Assembly: GCA_900491605.1 (NCBI GenBank)
Contig: UESW01004238.1
Span: 965,258-1,029,257, forward strand
DNA length: 64,000 nucleotides
DNA from: Calamus simplicifolius
Taxonomy: Eukaryota; Streptophyta; Magnoliopsida; Arecales; Arecaceae
Reading direction: 5' to 3'
Below, piece after piece: positions 21,388 through 33,400 of the stretch (position 1 is its first letter; every line of letters begins with the position of its first letter). Below the pieces are notes generated by a model. It saw nothing but the letters and a program-made list of their open reading frames with translations, was not told the origin of the DNA and did not search any database. The translations under genes were made by a program, and so were the position numbers.

Positions 21388-24300
21388 TTATTCAAAAGGA
21401 TTACAAATTCCTAATTCTCCTCTAAGATAACAAAATCTTTCTTCATTTAAAGGTTTTGTGAATATGTCAGCTAATTGTTCTTCAGTGTTTACATAATCTA
21501 AACAAATTTCATCATTAGCTACATGTTCCCTTATAAAATGATATCTAATTTCTATGTGTTTTGTTCTTGAGTGTTGAATTGGATTTTTAGTTAAGTTGAT
21601 TGCGCTAGTGTTATCACATCTTATGGGTGTTTATCAAGTGTGATACCATAGTCTTCAAGTTGTCGCTTAATCCATAGGATTTGCGCACAGCAACTTCCAG
21701 CTGCTACATATTCAGCTTCAGTAGTTGATAATGCAACTGAATTTTGCTTTTTGCTAAACCATGTGATTAAGTTACTTCCTAAGAATTGGCATGCACCACT
21801 TGTGCTTTTTCTATCTAATTTACATCCAGCATAATCAGAATCTGAATATGCAATTAGGTTTAATGTGGAGTCTCTAGAATACCATAAACCTACATTTTTA
21901 GTTCCATTTAGATATCTTAAAATTCTTTTAACAGCTATTAAATGTGATTCTTTAGGTTCAGATTGAAATCTAGCACATAAACATACTGAAAACATATATC
22001 TGGTCTACTTGCTGTTAAATAAAGAAGGGATCCGATAATACCTCGATAATACTTTTGATCAACCTTTTTACCTTCTTCATCTTTGTCCAGCTTGCATGAA
22101 GGACTCATTGGAGTTCCGAGGGGTTTCATTGTTTCCATACCAAACTTTTTGAGTAGTTCTCTTGTGTATTTGGTTTGGTTGATAAAGATTCCCTCTTTGC
22201 TTTGTTTGATCTGGAGTCCAAGGAAGAAGTTGAGTTCTCCCATCATGCTCATCTCGAATTCTCCCTGCATCAACTTTGCAAATTCTTGACAAAGAGAATC
22301 GTTAGTAGCACCAAAAATAATGTCATCTACGTATATTTGTACTACAAGTAAATCTTTACTTTTTCTTTTCAAAAACAAAGTTTTATCAACATTTCCTCTT
22401 GTAAAATCATTTTCTATTAAGAATTTACTTAACCTATCATACCAAGCTCTAGGTGCTTGTTTCAAACCATATAAAGCTTTGTGCAATTTAAAAACGTGAT
22501 TTGAAAACTCGTGATCTTCAAAACCTGGTGGTTGTTCTACATAAACTTCTTCATTAATAAATCCATTTAAAAATGCGCTTTTTACATCCATTTGAAATAA
22601 GTTAATGTTCATATGACATGCAAATGCAAGTAATAGCCTAATGGCTTCTAATCTAGCTACAGGTGCAAAGGTTTCATCAAAATCAATACCTTCTTCTTGA
22701 TTATATCCTTTAGCAACCAATCTAGCTTTGTTTCTAATTACTATGCCATTTTCATCTAGTTTATTTCTATAAATCCATTTTGATCCTATTACTGAATGAT
22801 TTTTAGGTCTTTCAACTAAGGTCCAAACATTATTTCTTGTAAATTGATTTAGTTCTTCTTGCATTGCTAACATCCAATTATTATCTTTTTCAGCTTCTTC
22901 TATAGTTTTAGGTTCAATTTGTGATACAAATGCAAGATGATTACTAATATTTCTCATGTATGATCTAGTCCTTATTCCTTGAGATGGATCGCCTATAATC
23001 AATTCCTTAGGATGACTATGAGCATATCTCCAGTCTCTTGGAAGATCTACATCATTATGATCAATATTGACATCATCGTCCTTATGTGAATCATCATCTT
23101 TAGCCTCTTGTTCATGATCAGAAGATACTTCAATATTAAGTTTTTCAAGATCTTTTTCAATTATGTTTGTATCTTCCTCATCATCAATCTTTTCAGATCC
23201 AGTTGCTAAAGATTCATCAAAAACTACATGAATGGATTCTTCAACTACTAAGGTTTTCTTGTTAAAGATTCTATATGCCTTACTAGTTGTTGAATAACCT
23301 AGAAAAATTCCTTCATCAGATTTAGCATCAAATTTTCCTAAGTTGTTTTTACCATTATTATGAATGAAACATTTACATCCAAATGCATGAAAGTATTTTA
23401 TATTTGGTTTTCTTTCATTCCATAATTCATAAGGTGTTTTCTTTAATATTGGTCTTATTAAAGCTCTGTTTAAGATGTAACATGCTGTGTTAATTGCTTC
23501 CGCCCAAAAATACTTTGGTAAGTTGCTTTCACATAGCATGGTACGGGCCATGTCTTCTAGAGTTCCTATTTTTTCTTTCAACTACACCGTTTTGTTGTGG
23601 AGTCCTAGGGGCTGAAAAATTATGATTAATTCCATTTTCAGTGCAGAAATTTTCAAATAAGTGATTTTCAAATTCTGTTCCATGATCACTTCTTAGAGAT
23701 ACTATAGTAGTGTTTTTCTCATTTGTGACTTTCTTGAAGAATTTCAGGAATATCGAGAAAGTCTCATCTTTGTGAGCTAAAAACATTACCCAAGTATATC
23801 TAGAATAATCATCTACAATCACTAGACCATATTTCTTTCCTCCTAGACTTGTGGTTCTAGTTGGTCCGAAAAGATCCATGTGAAGTAGCTCTAGTCCCTA
23901 GAAGTTGAAACAATGTTTTTAGATTTAAAAGAACTTCTAGTTTGTTTTCCAAATTGACATGCATCACATATTTTATTATTTTCAAAATCTAATTTAGGTA
24001 ATCCTTTAACTAAATCCATTTTAATTAGTTTTGAAATAAGGTGTGTGCTTGCATGACCTAATCTACGATGCCACAACCAACTAATTTCATTTATGTTAGC
24101 ATTGTCAGCAATTAAGCAATGATCACTCAAAGATAATTTTTCTAAGTCAACTAAGTAAACATTGCCATGTCTATAACCAGTAAAACAATGCTATCATCAA
24201 TAGAATTAGTTACAGTGCATAAGAAGATTTAAATGAAACATTAAAGTTTTTATCACATAATTGACTTATACTAATTAGATTATGCTTCAAACCATTAACA

Positions 24301-24530
24301 TAAAGTACATTATCAATAACTATAGATGGAGTTATGCGAACTTTACCAAGGCCCATAATTTGACCTTTACCGTTATCGCCAAACGTCACAACTCCACCTT
24401 TCTTTTCTTCTAGGGTGATGAATTCATCTTTGTCACCCGTCATATGTCTTGAGCAGCCACTATCAAGGTACCACTTTTTCTTTGATCTTTTGGCTACAAG
24501 ACATTCCTGCAATATAATCAAACTTTATGC
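21388..24530 (-). pseudogene. Pol of element B: protease, integrase, reverse transcriptase, RNase H
   Basis: Minus-strand Ty1/copia pol. Aspartic protease has WYLDSGCSRHMTGD (about 24470). GAG pre-integrase has WLWHRRLGHA and CDACQFGKQ (23930-24090). Integrase has MDLFGP, SLRSDHGTEF and QQNGVVERKN, giving the D, D and E residues (23560-23880). Reverse transcriptase has WIYRNKLDENG, MDVKSAFLNG and YVDDIIFGATND (22000-22850). RNase H has STTEAEYVAAGSCCAQ (about 21700). It ends at a TAA at 21388. A 547-codon frame covers the integrase end and RT. Frame breaks near 24220, 23890, 23560, 21990 and 21630 look like small indels. Much better preserved than in element A. Confidence 0.93.
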
Positions 24531-24599
24531 TTAGGTACCCAAGCTTTCTTGGGTCCTTCATGGTTAGCAGCAATAAAAATTGTTCCTTTCGGAACCCAT

Positions 24600-26263
24600 A
24601 TTTTCTTAGCTTTAATATTTAACTTGTTGTTATTTTTAACGTTTTGCATTCAAAGGATTTGTGACCTTTTTCATTACATTTAAAACAAGTTATATTACTT
24701 TGGTTGGCTTTTACAAAAATATTCTTTAAGATTTTGTTTCTTAATGTGTTATATCCTAAACCAGCTTTGTCAAAAACAGCTTTTTGACTATCTAGGATCA
24801 TGTTAAGTTTAGTTGAACTTAAGGTGAATTTCTCAACAATGTCTTTATATTTTTTAACATCTTTCTTAAGAGAGTCATTTTCTTTAGCTTGCTGTTCTTT
24901 ATCTAAAGCTAAAGTTTCTATTTGATCTTTTAAATCTTTAGTTGAGTTTTTAGTTTCAGATTTTAATAAATCTATTTCTTGATTAAGATTATCTCTTTCT
25001 TTCCTAAGTTCTTCTTTTTCATTAGTTAAGTTCTTAACTTCTAAAGCTAATTCATTTTTACTTTTAGCTAAACTAATATTGTCATTTTTCAAAAACTTAT
25101 ACTTTTTTTTAAGGATTTAAAATCAATCATAAGTTCATTGAAAGCCTCAAACATTTCATCAAATGTAAATCATCATTTGAGTTTTCAGAACTTACCTCAT
25201 TGTCGTTGTCGTCGTCGTTGGCCATGAAGCAAATATTGGCAACTTCCTTTTGTCTCTTCTTCGACGAGGAAGATTCATCAGACCATGTTGCCATGTATGC
25301 TTTCTTCTTTTTCTTGTAGGCCTTTTTCAGCAAAGGACAATCATACTTAAAGTGCCCTGGCTTTTTACACTCATAACATACTAAGGGCTCTTTTTCTTTT
25401 TCTTTCTCCTTGTCCTTTTTCTTATCCTTTTCTCCTTCAAATCTTGCTCCAAATTTCTTTTTATGGAAGGGCCTTTTTCTCATAAACTTCTGAATTTTTG
25501 GCCAAGAGAGCAGTTTCCTCATCATCTTCATCATTACTTTCACTGCTGCTCTCTTCCATTTCTGCAGTCTTGAGGGCAAGAGTTTTCTTCTTTTTGTTTC
25601 CTCCTCAACATGCTGCTTCATTGTTAACTCGTGGGTCATTAAGGATCCTAGAAGCTCCTCTAAAGGTAGTGCATTGAGGTCCTTTGCTTCTTGGATGGCA
25701 GTGACTTTTGCTTCCCACGATCTTGGTAGTGACCTAAGAATTTTGCGCACAAGATCAGCATTAGAATAAATTCTACCAAGACTTTTCAAACCATTCACAA
25801 TATCAGTGAATCTAGTGAACATGCATGTGATGGTTTCAGTTTGTTCCATTGTAAAATTCATATTTATGAACCAAAATATTTATTTTTGATTCTTTTACTT
25901 GGTTTGTTCCTTCATGTGTATTTCCAACCTATCCCAAATTTCTTTTGCGGAATTACAAGTTGAGATTCGGTTGAATTCATTTGAGTCTAAGGAACAATAT
26001 AAAATATTAATGGCTTTAGCATTTAGTTGTGCCATTCTCCTATCATTATCATTCCAATCCCTTTCGGGTTTAGGAACAATAGTGCCATCAATAAGGTGTG
26101 GGGTGTACTAGGTCCATTTATTATTACTCCCCAAATCATAGTCAGAAGCTTGAATGAATATTCTCATTCTAGCTTTCCAATATGAATAGTTGGTTCCATT
26201 AAATAAAGGAGGTCTATTCGTAGAATGACCTTCAGCAAAACTTGAACCACTTTGTGTTGCCAT
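24600..26263 (-). pseudogene. Gag of element B with two zinc knuckles
   Basis: Starts at ATG 26263 (MATQSGSSFAEG), about 50 bp from the primer site. The N-terminal part has NGTNYSYWKARMRIF; the core (UBN2-type) has AKEIWDRLE and LPRSWEAKVTAIQEAKDL. A lysine/glutamate run precedes the first CCHC knuckle (CYECKKPGHFKYDC, about 25350). A coiled-coil segment (24780-25090) and a second knuckle (CFKCNEKGHKSFEC, about 24680) follow. Two knuckles and the long coiled coil fit SIRE elements. An in-frame stop near 26107 and frame shifts near 25890, 25500 and 25110 interrupt it. Confidence 0.9.
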
Positions 26264-26311
26264 AAGGATCTTTAGCCCTTGATCGTGAGATCAAATTCTA
26301 AATGAGCACTT

Positions 26312-26323
26312 GCTCTGATACCA
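26312..26323 (-). promoter_or_regulatory. Element B primer-binding site (initiator Met-tRNA)
   Basis: Minus strand TGGTATCAGAGC, complementary to the 3' end of plant initiator Met-tRNA, two bases inside the LTR. This is a perfect copy of the standard copia primer site. Confidence 0.93.
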
Positions 26324-26325
26324 AT

Positions 26326-28008
26326 TGTTGGCCCAGATGGCAACCCAAGAGGGGGGGGGTGAATTGGGTTCTTAAAAATTTAAGACTTTTTAACTTTAAT
26401 TGATTAGTTAGCAAGATGTGCAAGTGAGAGATAACTAAAAGCAATACACAAGCAAATAAAGAGAGATAGAGAAGAGAAAATAGGCACGGCAAACACAAGA
26501 TAATTTTATAGTGGTTCGGTGCAACCAACACCTACGTCCACTCCCAAGATTCACTTGGGTCCACACTATAATCTCTCTAGATTACAGCCGAGTTGTTTTC
26601 CAAGCTCACAACTCAAACTTGTTGTTTTACCGGGTGCACAACGAACCCAGCTGGTTTTAACTCGGGCTTACCAGCACAAAACCCTACACGTTGTTTTTCA
26701 CGGGCTCACAACTAACCCAACACAAGCACTCCGGCTTGCAACGAGGTATACCAACCTCCACTGATTCAATCCACTGATTGAATCAGCAAACAAATAATAA
26801 TAAGTGTTTGAATAAGAAATGCTCCCCTTGAGCAAATATACAAATGAAGTACAAAATAAAAGGTTAGAAAAGCCTGATAGTATTGCAGATGGTTGCTTGG
26901 GCTTTCTTCCTTCTTCTCTTCAACTCCTCTTGAAGTGTTGAATCAGGCCTCAGCAAGATTCTTGACCGTTGAAGACTTTGGAGTTGAGATGAAGCTTTTT
27001 CCTCTTTTGAAAATCCGATTTGATTTTGAAATGCTTGGATTTTCTTTGACTTTTGTGGATTGATGAGAAGGAGCAGACGAAACTTTTCTTGGATTTCACT
27101 CCTTTTGAATCACTCTTCTTTGAGCTAAAGATTTTTCAATATGCTCTGTTTTTCCCTCTTTTCAAAGATATTCTTTTCTCTCTTTTTGATTTTCTCTTTG
27201 TTTTGATTTGAAAAGAGCTCCTCTATTTATAGATCTGCAAAAATATATCCGTTAGAGACAAGGAAAAATAGCCGTTATTCAAAAATCTTACCGTTGGGGC
27301 TGATGTGTCATCGTTAAAAATCGCGCCCAGATTCGCGGAGTCGACTCGAGCTTGTGGGAGTCGGCTCGAGGTCGATTACCAAAAATAGAAACATTTTAAA
27401 TTGAGGGGTCGACTCGCGAAAACAAAGTGTCGGCTCCTGAAAGTCGGGAGTCGACTCGAGGAAAATGGGGAGTCGACTCGAAAGTGCTCAAAAAACATGG
27501 GTTCTGTTGTTTGAGCGGAGTCGACTCGCACAGACAGGAGTCGGCTCGCAAGAATTCAGGGGTCGACTCTTGAAAACAAGGGTCGACTCGAGAAACTCAG
27601 AAAGTGGGGAGTCGACTCGGAAACCCTGAGTCGGCTCGGGACCGATACAAAAATCAGAAAAATGTTCTGATTGACTTTAAAACTTGTCCCAATTAAATTT
27701 AAATATAAATTTGACTTGAATACATTAAATATGAATTTATCATGGATTCAAGACATGTTTCAAGAATTCATTGATTGAAATATAATGTATAAAAATTCCT
27801 TTTTGAAATCTTTAGCATACAACTTGAAACTTCTTTTTCTAATTCAAAACTCATTTGATATAACATTGATAGTTCATTCCATTCAATTTGAATAAGCTCA
27901 AGGTTTTTGATAAATAAACACATTGTTTTTTTTTAAGATACTCATGGCTTTTGGAAATCATCAAAATCAATAAAGTTGGGGCAATTATGTTTCAATAATT
28001 TCTCAACA
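26326..28008 (-). repeat. Element B 5' LTR (1683 bp)
   Basis: Direct repeat of 17295-18991, with TG...CA ends and flanked on the outside by GCCAC. Differences from the partner are mainly one- to four-base indels, plus a few substitutions (for example one GTCGGC versus GTCGAC within a U3 motif). TATA box TATAAATAG is at 27231-27223. Confidence 0.93.
27338..27640. promoter_or_regulatory. GAGTCGACTC motif cluster in U3 (5' LTR)
   Basis: The same dozen motifs as in the 3' LTR copy, about 110-410 bp upstream of the TATA box on the element strand. One motif is the perfect palindrome here where the partner LTR has GAGTCGGCTC. This LTR would drive full-length element transcription. Confidence 0.75.
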
Positions 28009-28013
28009 GCCAC
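28009..28013. repeat. Right target-site duplication of element B (GCCAC)
   Basis: Matches 17290-17294. Sequence beyond it continues element G2. Confidence 0.9.
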
Positions 28014-28650
28014 CAGCCTCTAGCGACAGCTTAGCCATAAAGAAGTTGAATTGGCACTATGGAGGGTAGGAGATAGGAGCCTGCCCAGATTCTATCAGGC
28101 TTGCTCCTTACCTTCAATATTCCTTTTCCATTACTCAATGCAGTGGCTAGGATCCCCCCGTTCCATCTCTCCTACTGCTCGCGATGATGGACTACAACGA
28201 CAACTACCCACATGAACCTATTGGCGGCTGGCACTGTTAAAAAGATTTTTCATGCTAAATCCTACTAGGTAAGGCCAAGCAAAGAGGAGAACCAATTTGA
28301 AAGGGTATGGTGCGAGGGGATCACCTCTTCAGATGAGGACATCAAAGAGATACCATGCCTCAAGGATATGGAACTTGGATCACTTCTGAGCAATGAAGGC
28401 CTTCAAGGGATACAGTATCCCCAGGATATGAAACTCGGATCATCTTTGAGCAATAAAGACTTTCAAGGGATACAGTACCCCGAAGACATGGAACTAGATT
28501 AAACCCTGAATATATTACTAGTGAAGTATGCTTGAATCGAGCCATTTTGCTCATTATAATAAAACTTCACTCTTCGATTCAAATATCTCTTATTGAATAA
28601 TAATCTTCCTTGAGTTATGGATGAAATGCAGGTCTCGCTCAATCTTTGAA
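28014..28650 (+). other. G2 interior after element B, non-coding, with 60-bp repeats
   Basis: No pol domain is readable. From about 28360 to 28500 an approximately 60-bp unit (GGATCA..TGAGCAAT.AAG..., GATACAGTA.CCC) is repeated two to three times, landmarks near 28377 and 28437. The rest shows nothing I recognise. Confidence 0.55.
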
Positions 28651-28654
28651 CTAT

Positions 28655-29080
28655 GGGTCCCTTTCTATGACCTTGACAGGATCAAGTAAAAATTTTTCGT
28701 ACTCAGTACGGCCGAGCAACATTCTTCGAACCTTGGCAAGGCCAAGTAAAAATTTCTTCATACCTCGGTACGGTCGAGCAACATTCTTCGAACCTTGGCA
28801 GGGCCAAGTAAAAATTTCTCCATACCTCGGCACAGCCAAGCAACATTCTTCGAACCTTGGTAAGGCCAAACAAAAATTTCTTCACACCTTAGCACGACCG
28901 AGCAACATTCTCTAAAACTTGGCAGGGCCAAGTAAAAGTTTCTCCAAATCTTAAAATGGTCGAGTAACATTCTCCGTACCTTGACAGGACCAAGTAAAAT
29001 TTCTTCAAAAAATAATCTTCGCACCCTAGTGGAGCGAGAAAAGATTCTTTTTGAACCTCAATAGGGTCGAGCAATTCTTG
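28655..29080 (+). repeat. G2 3' UTR tandem array, 62-bp unit
   Basis: CAACATTCTTCGAACC-type landmarks at 28717, 28779, 28841, 28903 and (TAACATT) 28965 give exact 62-bp spacing. Each unit is a dimer of ~31-bp halves that share (A)CCTTGGCA.GGCCAAG or CCTCGGTACGGTCGAG-like ends. About six units, decaying at both edges. Such arrays are typical of the 3' untranslated part of Tat-type elements. Confidence 0.85.
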
Positions 29081-29153
29081 GTATGGCCAAAAAGTTACTC
29101 CAATCGAATTAAGCCATTTGGAACTCTACTCCCTATGCCCAAACCTATGCTTC

Positions 29154-29175
29154 GGACTAGGGAGTGGGGGACATA
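29154..29175 (+). promoter_or_regulatory. G2 polypurine tract
   Basis: GACTAGGGAGTGGGGGACAT just before the LTR start TGATGTGGG. Purine-rich and in the correct place to prime plus-strand synthesis. Confidence 0.65.
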
Positions 29176-30548
29176 TGATGTGGGATTAAATTAACATTGC
29201 GCCAACATCTGTGTATATGGCAAAAAGGTTAGAGCCACTTTCGGTTTCTGACTCGTTAACTATCATGTTTAAAAAAAGATAAACTGTCATATGATATGGC
29301 TGATAAAGCTGCATGTGAGTTAACGGTAAAAGTTGAGGTGGCTCCAGCCTCCAAGGCGATCTCATCTCCAAAGCAGCCCCAACACCAAGGTAGCCTCATT
29401 TTCGGACTCAGCTCTAGACTCCAAAGTTGTCTCTAGTCAGCCTCAGCACTGACTCGGCAGAAGTTGGCCTCATCTTCAGAAGCAGCCCTAGCTTTCAAAG
29501 CGGCCTCATCTTTGGACTCGGCCCCAAATGCCAAAGTCATCTAGTTGGCCTCAGCACCAACTTGGAACTAAGGTGGCCTCATCTTCGAAAGCGGCCCCAA
29601 CTTCCAAGGTGGCCTCATCTCCAAACTTGGCCCCAGTCAGCCTCAACGCCGACTTAGCCCCAATCAGCCTCAGCACAGACTCGACCCCAGAGTCAGCCCT
29701 AGCACTGACTTCGAAGTTGGCCCAGTCGATCTCCTCACCGACTCTAGAGTTAGCATCACAGCCATCATCGGTCACGATGCCAACACTAGAGTCAGTCTCC
29801 GAACCTTGGTAGGGCCAAGCTATCTCAGTACCTTAGAAGGGCCGGGCTATCTTTGAACCTCAAAAGGGCCGAGCTATCTTAGTATCTTGAAAGGACCGAG
29901 CTATCTTCGAACCTCGGCAGGGCCGAGCTATCTTAGTACCTCGCCAGGATCGATCCTCATCCCTTCAATGTAAGCATCATTGCCGCTTCAAACCATGCTG
30001 GATATCTCGAAGGATGAACCATCCTGGTCGCAAGAATCATAGAATGAGCTTTTCAAAATAAAAATGGAAGCCAAATACAGCACTCCATCCATGATCAACA
30101 AGATTCCAAATTTTTGATAAAGCATCCATCGGCTTCATCAACTACCGATCCCCATAGCCATTGAGATTTTGGCCTTATCGGATGCCAACTCCCTAAAATA
30201 TGCTAAAAAATTAGGTAACGGCTCACCTCCTCAACATCATACAAATACCAAGTCCCAAGACCCCCCAGGTATGATCTCAAAGACAATCTAAGCCCAAAGA
30301 AAACTCTAGCAAAGGCCATTGTTCCTGAAAAATCATCTCAAGGAGGAAGATCCTTCTGTTGGAGCCTTCTTCTCTCATCTGATTGCTGAAGATTTTTATT
30401 GACTTAGGCATCGAAGGGTCTTTCGCAGGGACCACCCCCCATGCTTTCTGCGTAAAGACTACTTTGCAGGTCCATTCGAATGGAAGAGCGCTATCCGAAT
30501 CCCAACGTGCGTCGCCACCAAGCCGAAGAATGGATTTCAACAGCAACA
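29176..30548 (+). repeat. G2 3' LTR (1373 bp) with internal 18-bp and 27-bp arrays
   Basis: Begins TGATGTGGG after the purine tract and ends CAGCAACA. Its last ~160 bp match 14850-15007. Inside, 29460-29660 has 18-bp units (GGCCTCATCTTCGAAAGC and GGCCCCAACTTCCAAGGT). The stretch 29803-29937 has five 27-bp units with GGGCCGAGCTATCTTAGT. The 27-bp units share ACCTTGG.AGGGCCAAG with the 62-bp array of the 3' UTR. Confidence 0.8.
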
Positions 30549-32923
30549 GTTCCTATCAAGAGTCATAATATTACAAATAAGATTCCTCATATCCTCTTAT
30601 TATAAATTAGAGGTCTTCATTTTTATCCTTGAATTTTACAACATAAATTACCCTATGTGATGCATATATTAAATTTGAGAGACTATTATTTAATGAATGC
30701 ATTGAACAATTCATGGCATATGACTTTGGTCATTAATCCATTTATTTTCAATAGATTTGGGCCATACATTTTACATATATTCATGTTAACTTTTTATATG
30801 GTCCTGAAAGCCATATTTATTCCCAACATTCTTCAACTTGGCCAATTGATCATATGAAGAGTTGCAATTCTTTCACATATTGAAGTGGCCATAATCTTAT
30901 GATTTCTATATACTTACGCTAAACAAGTTACGGATATGTGCCATGGTAGTTTTATGTCATTGGCAACATAATCTCTTCTAATGCATCACAAATTAGTCTA
31001 TCATTTAGTTAAGTCTTAATAAGGAACAAAAATAAATCATCCATCATGTTACAAAATGGTCCCTATCATATAAAAACATTTCATTAATCCTATTGCTATA
31101 ATCCCACAAAATTTGTGCATGAGGGAAATAGGAAATATATAATGACATTTATCGAGAAATTTAATGTGTCCAATATATTAAGAAGCCCTTAGGAGCATAC
31201 ATGTTCTTTGTAGACTTTAGGTGCTAGTCCTTTAGTCATTGGGTAAGCTATCATCCTTTCAATATGGATGTGTTTAATGTACATTTATTTGTTTTGAACC
31301 TTTTATCTATAACAATATATTTTAATCTAAATATTTTGATTTGCCTAAGGTATTATTCTTAGAAAAGGATACAACAATGGAATTATCACAAAATACTTTA
31401 ATTAGCTTTGATACAGATTCCACTATTTTGAGGCCCAAAAATAAATTTTGCAGCAAAATTGCTTGAGAGATAGCCTCATAACATACCACAAATTCAGCTT
31501 CCATGATCGAAGAAGAAATGAGAAATTTGCTTTATATTTTTCCATGATATAGCTCCATCAACTAATAAAAAAATATACCCAAATGTTAATTTTATAGAAT
31601 CAATACACATCATAAAATCAGAATCTAAGTGTCCAATAACTTTAAGTTAGTTACTATATTTATAGGTGAACGTGTAATCTTTTGTTCCTTGAAGGTAATG
31701 TATCACCTTCTTTACTATTTTCAAGCGATCCATTCCAAGGTTACTTTCATATTTTTCAAATAATTTAACCATAAAGCTAATGTTAGTATAAGTACATGTC
31801 TGAGCATACATTAAGCTTCTAATAAGAAAAGCATGAGGAATAAGTTCCATTTGCCTTTTATCAAGTTCATTTATAGGACTTTGATTGATACTTAATTTGT
31901 CACCTTTAACAATGAGAGCTGGACTAGGTGAACAATTTTACATTTAAAATCTTTTAAAAAGCTTTATTAATATAAGCCTTTTAAAATAAATCAAGTAGTA
32001 TCTTAGACCTATCTCAATGAATTTCAAAAATGAAAGCATAGGATGCATAACATAGGATGCATCTCATATATCTTTCATTCAAAGTTCTTTGAAAAAATGC
32101 TTTAGTCCCATGCAATAAATCAATACCACTAGCAACAATCAATATGTAATCCACATATAGAATCAAGAATATAAACTTGCTCTCATAACCTTAAGATATA
32201 CACATTCATCAAGTGTGTTCTCTTCAAATCCAAAAAAAAGCAACGAAATCATGAAACCTAAGATACCATTGTGTTAAAGCTAGCTTAACTATGTTTATGG
32301 ATTTCTTTAATTTGCATACTAGTTATTCTTTTCTTTTTTCTTCAAATACTTTTACCTATTTCATATAAATCTCTTCCTCTAGATTTTCACTTCAAAAAGG
32401 TTATTTTTATATCTATTTATTGTAGCTTTAAATCAAAATGAGCTACTAAAGTCAAAATATTCTAAGGAAACCTTTCTTTACATCTATTCTAAAGGAAACT
32501 AGAGAAAATGTTTCATTATAATAGATTCCTACCTTTTGACAAAATCCTTTAGCTATCAATCTAGCTTTGTATCGGTCAACATTATAATAGATTCATTACC
32601 CTTAGAGTCTTATTTGGTTTTAAATTTCCATTTACATCTCATTGGAGTACTTCCCTTGGTTAATTCAATCAAATCCTAAACTTGGTTCTTATTCATGGAT
32701 CATTTCATCTTTTATTGCATCCATCCATTAAGTTAATTCATTTCATCTCATGGCTTGTAAAAATGTTATTGGATCTTCTTCAATACCAATATCATAATAT
32801 AGTCCTTGCAAGTATAAAATATAGTCATTCAAAAGAGCAAGTTTTGTATATAATATAGTCATTCAAAAGAGCAAGTTTTCTTTCTCTTTGAGAGCTTCTC
32901 TCAAGTCTTTTGAATTTATTATA
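30549..32923 (-). mobile_element. Degraded Ty1/copia element D1
   Basis: Minus-strand remnant. At the left an LTR part starts at 30828 (TGTTGGGAATAAATATGG on the minus strand) and is cut by G2. To the right lie RNase H (MEAEFVVCYEA, LFCDNSI-like, 31322-31504), RT C-terminus (IRSLMYAQTCTYTNISF, 31640-31850) and, in broken frames, the RT N-terminus up to about 32800. Nearly 1.65 kb is collinear with D2 (41408-43344). It is cut at 32924 by a CACTA-type end. No complete domain remains. Confidence 0.8.
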
Positions 32924-33400
32924 CACTATAAGAATTTTTGGTTTTACCCATGCCACAAATATGCATCGCTAAATAGTGATGAAACAGTGACGCCAAAAAA
33001 TTTAGCGATAAATTAGTGATGAATTAGTGACAAACAAAATTAGTGACACAACGAGCGTCGTTGATGCGTCACTAATTAGCGATGCCCATAGAGCGTCGCT
33101 AATTAGCGACAATTCGCAAGGCATCGCTAATTAGCGATGCGAGCATGCATTGCAGAGATGCACATGCACGTCTCTGGCATCAGCCTGCATGCATCGCTGA
33201 TGCCCGCTCGGGTCTAGAGAGATGCTCGCGCATCACTAAGGCATGGGGGCGCCAACAATGCACGTTGGCGTCGCTGGCACCCGCGCGTGCCTAGTGACGC
33301 ATGCCCCTGATTAGTGATGCATGTGCCATGCTACTAATCTATGATGCGCACAACGCATCACTATTCTGTGACTTGCATGTGCATCTCCCCTTGGGCTACC
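32924..33400 (+). mobile_element. CACTA-type transposon end C1 with palindromic subterminal repeats
   Basis: Starts CACTATAAGAATTTTTGG. From about 32960 it has many short direct and inverted copies of GTCGCTAATTAGCGA-type palindromes (AATTAGCGATGC, GCATCGCTAATTAGCGA). Subterminal arrays of short repeats that bind the transposase are a CACTA trait. No opposite end (…TATAGTG) was found, so the extent to the right is unknown. Confidence 0.65.

Larger units (their letters stand above)
17295..28008 (-). mobile_element. Complete SIRE-like Ty1/copia element B (10.7 kb)
   Basis: A full-structure element on the minus strand: 5' LTR 26326-28008, primer site 26312-26323, gag, pol, third ORF, purine tract 18992-19006, 3' LTR 17295-18991, and matching 5-bp target duplications. 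The LTRs are nearly identical apart from small indels and a few substitutions, so the insertion is young. Size, two gag zinc knuckles, the extra ORF after pol and the CCCCCTTTTTGATGATGACA-type tract fit the SIRE/Maximus lineage. Reading frames are interrupted several times, often at homopolymers. Confidence 0.93.
14850..30548 (+). mobile_element. Ty3/gypsy element G2, host of elements A and B
   Basis: Plus-strand gypsy element, split by nested insertions. It has a 5' LTR remnant (14850-15007), primer site, gag start, then after element B a short interior (28014-29175) with tandem repeats, a polypurine tract and a full 3' LTR (29176-30548). No protease, reverse transcriptase or integrase is recognisable, so it is an internally deleted or non-autonomous Tat-like copy. 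The right end joins D1 at GTTCC (30549-30553), the expected 5-bp duplication position. The left copy is off-window. Confidence 0.8.
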
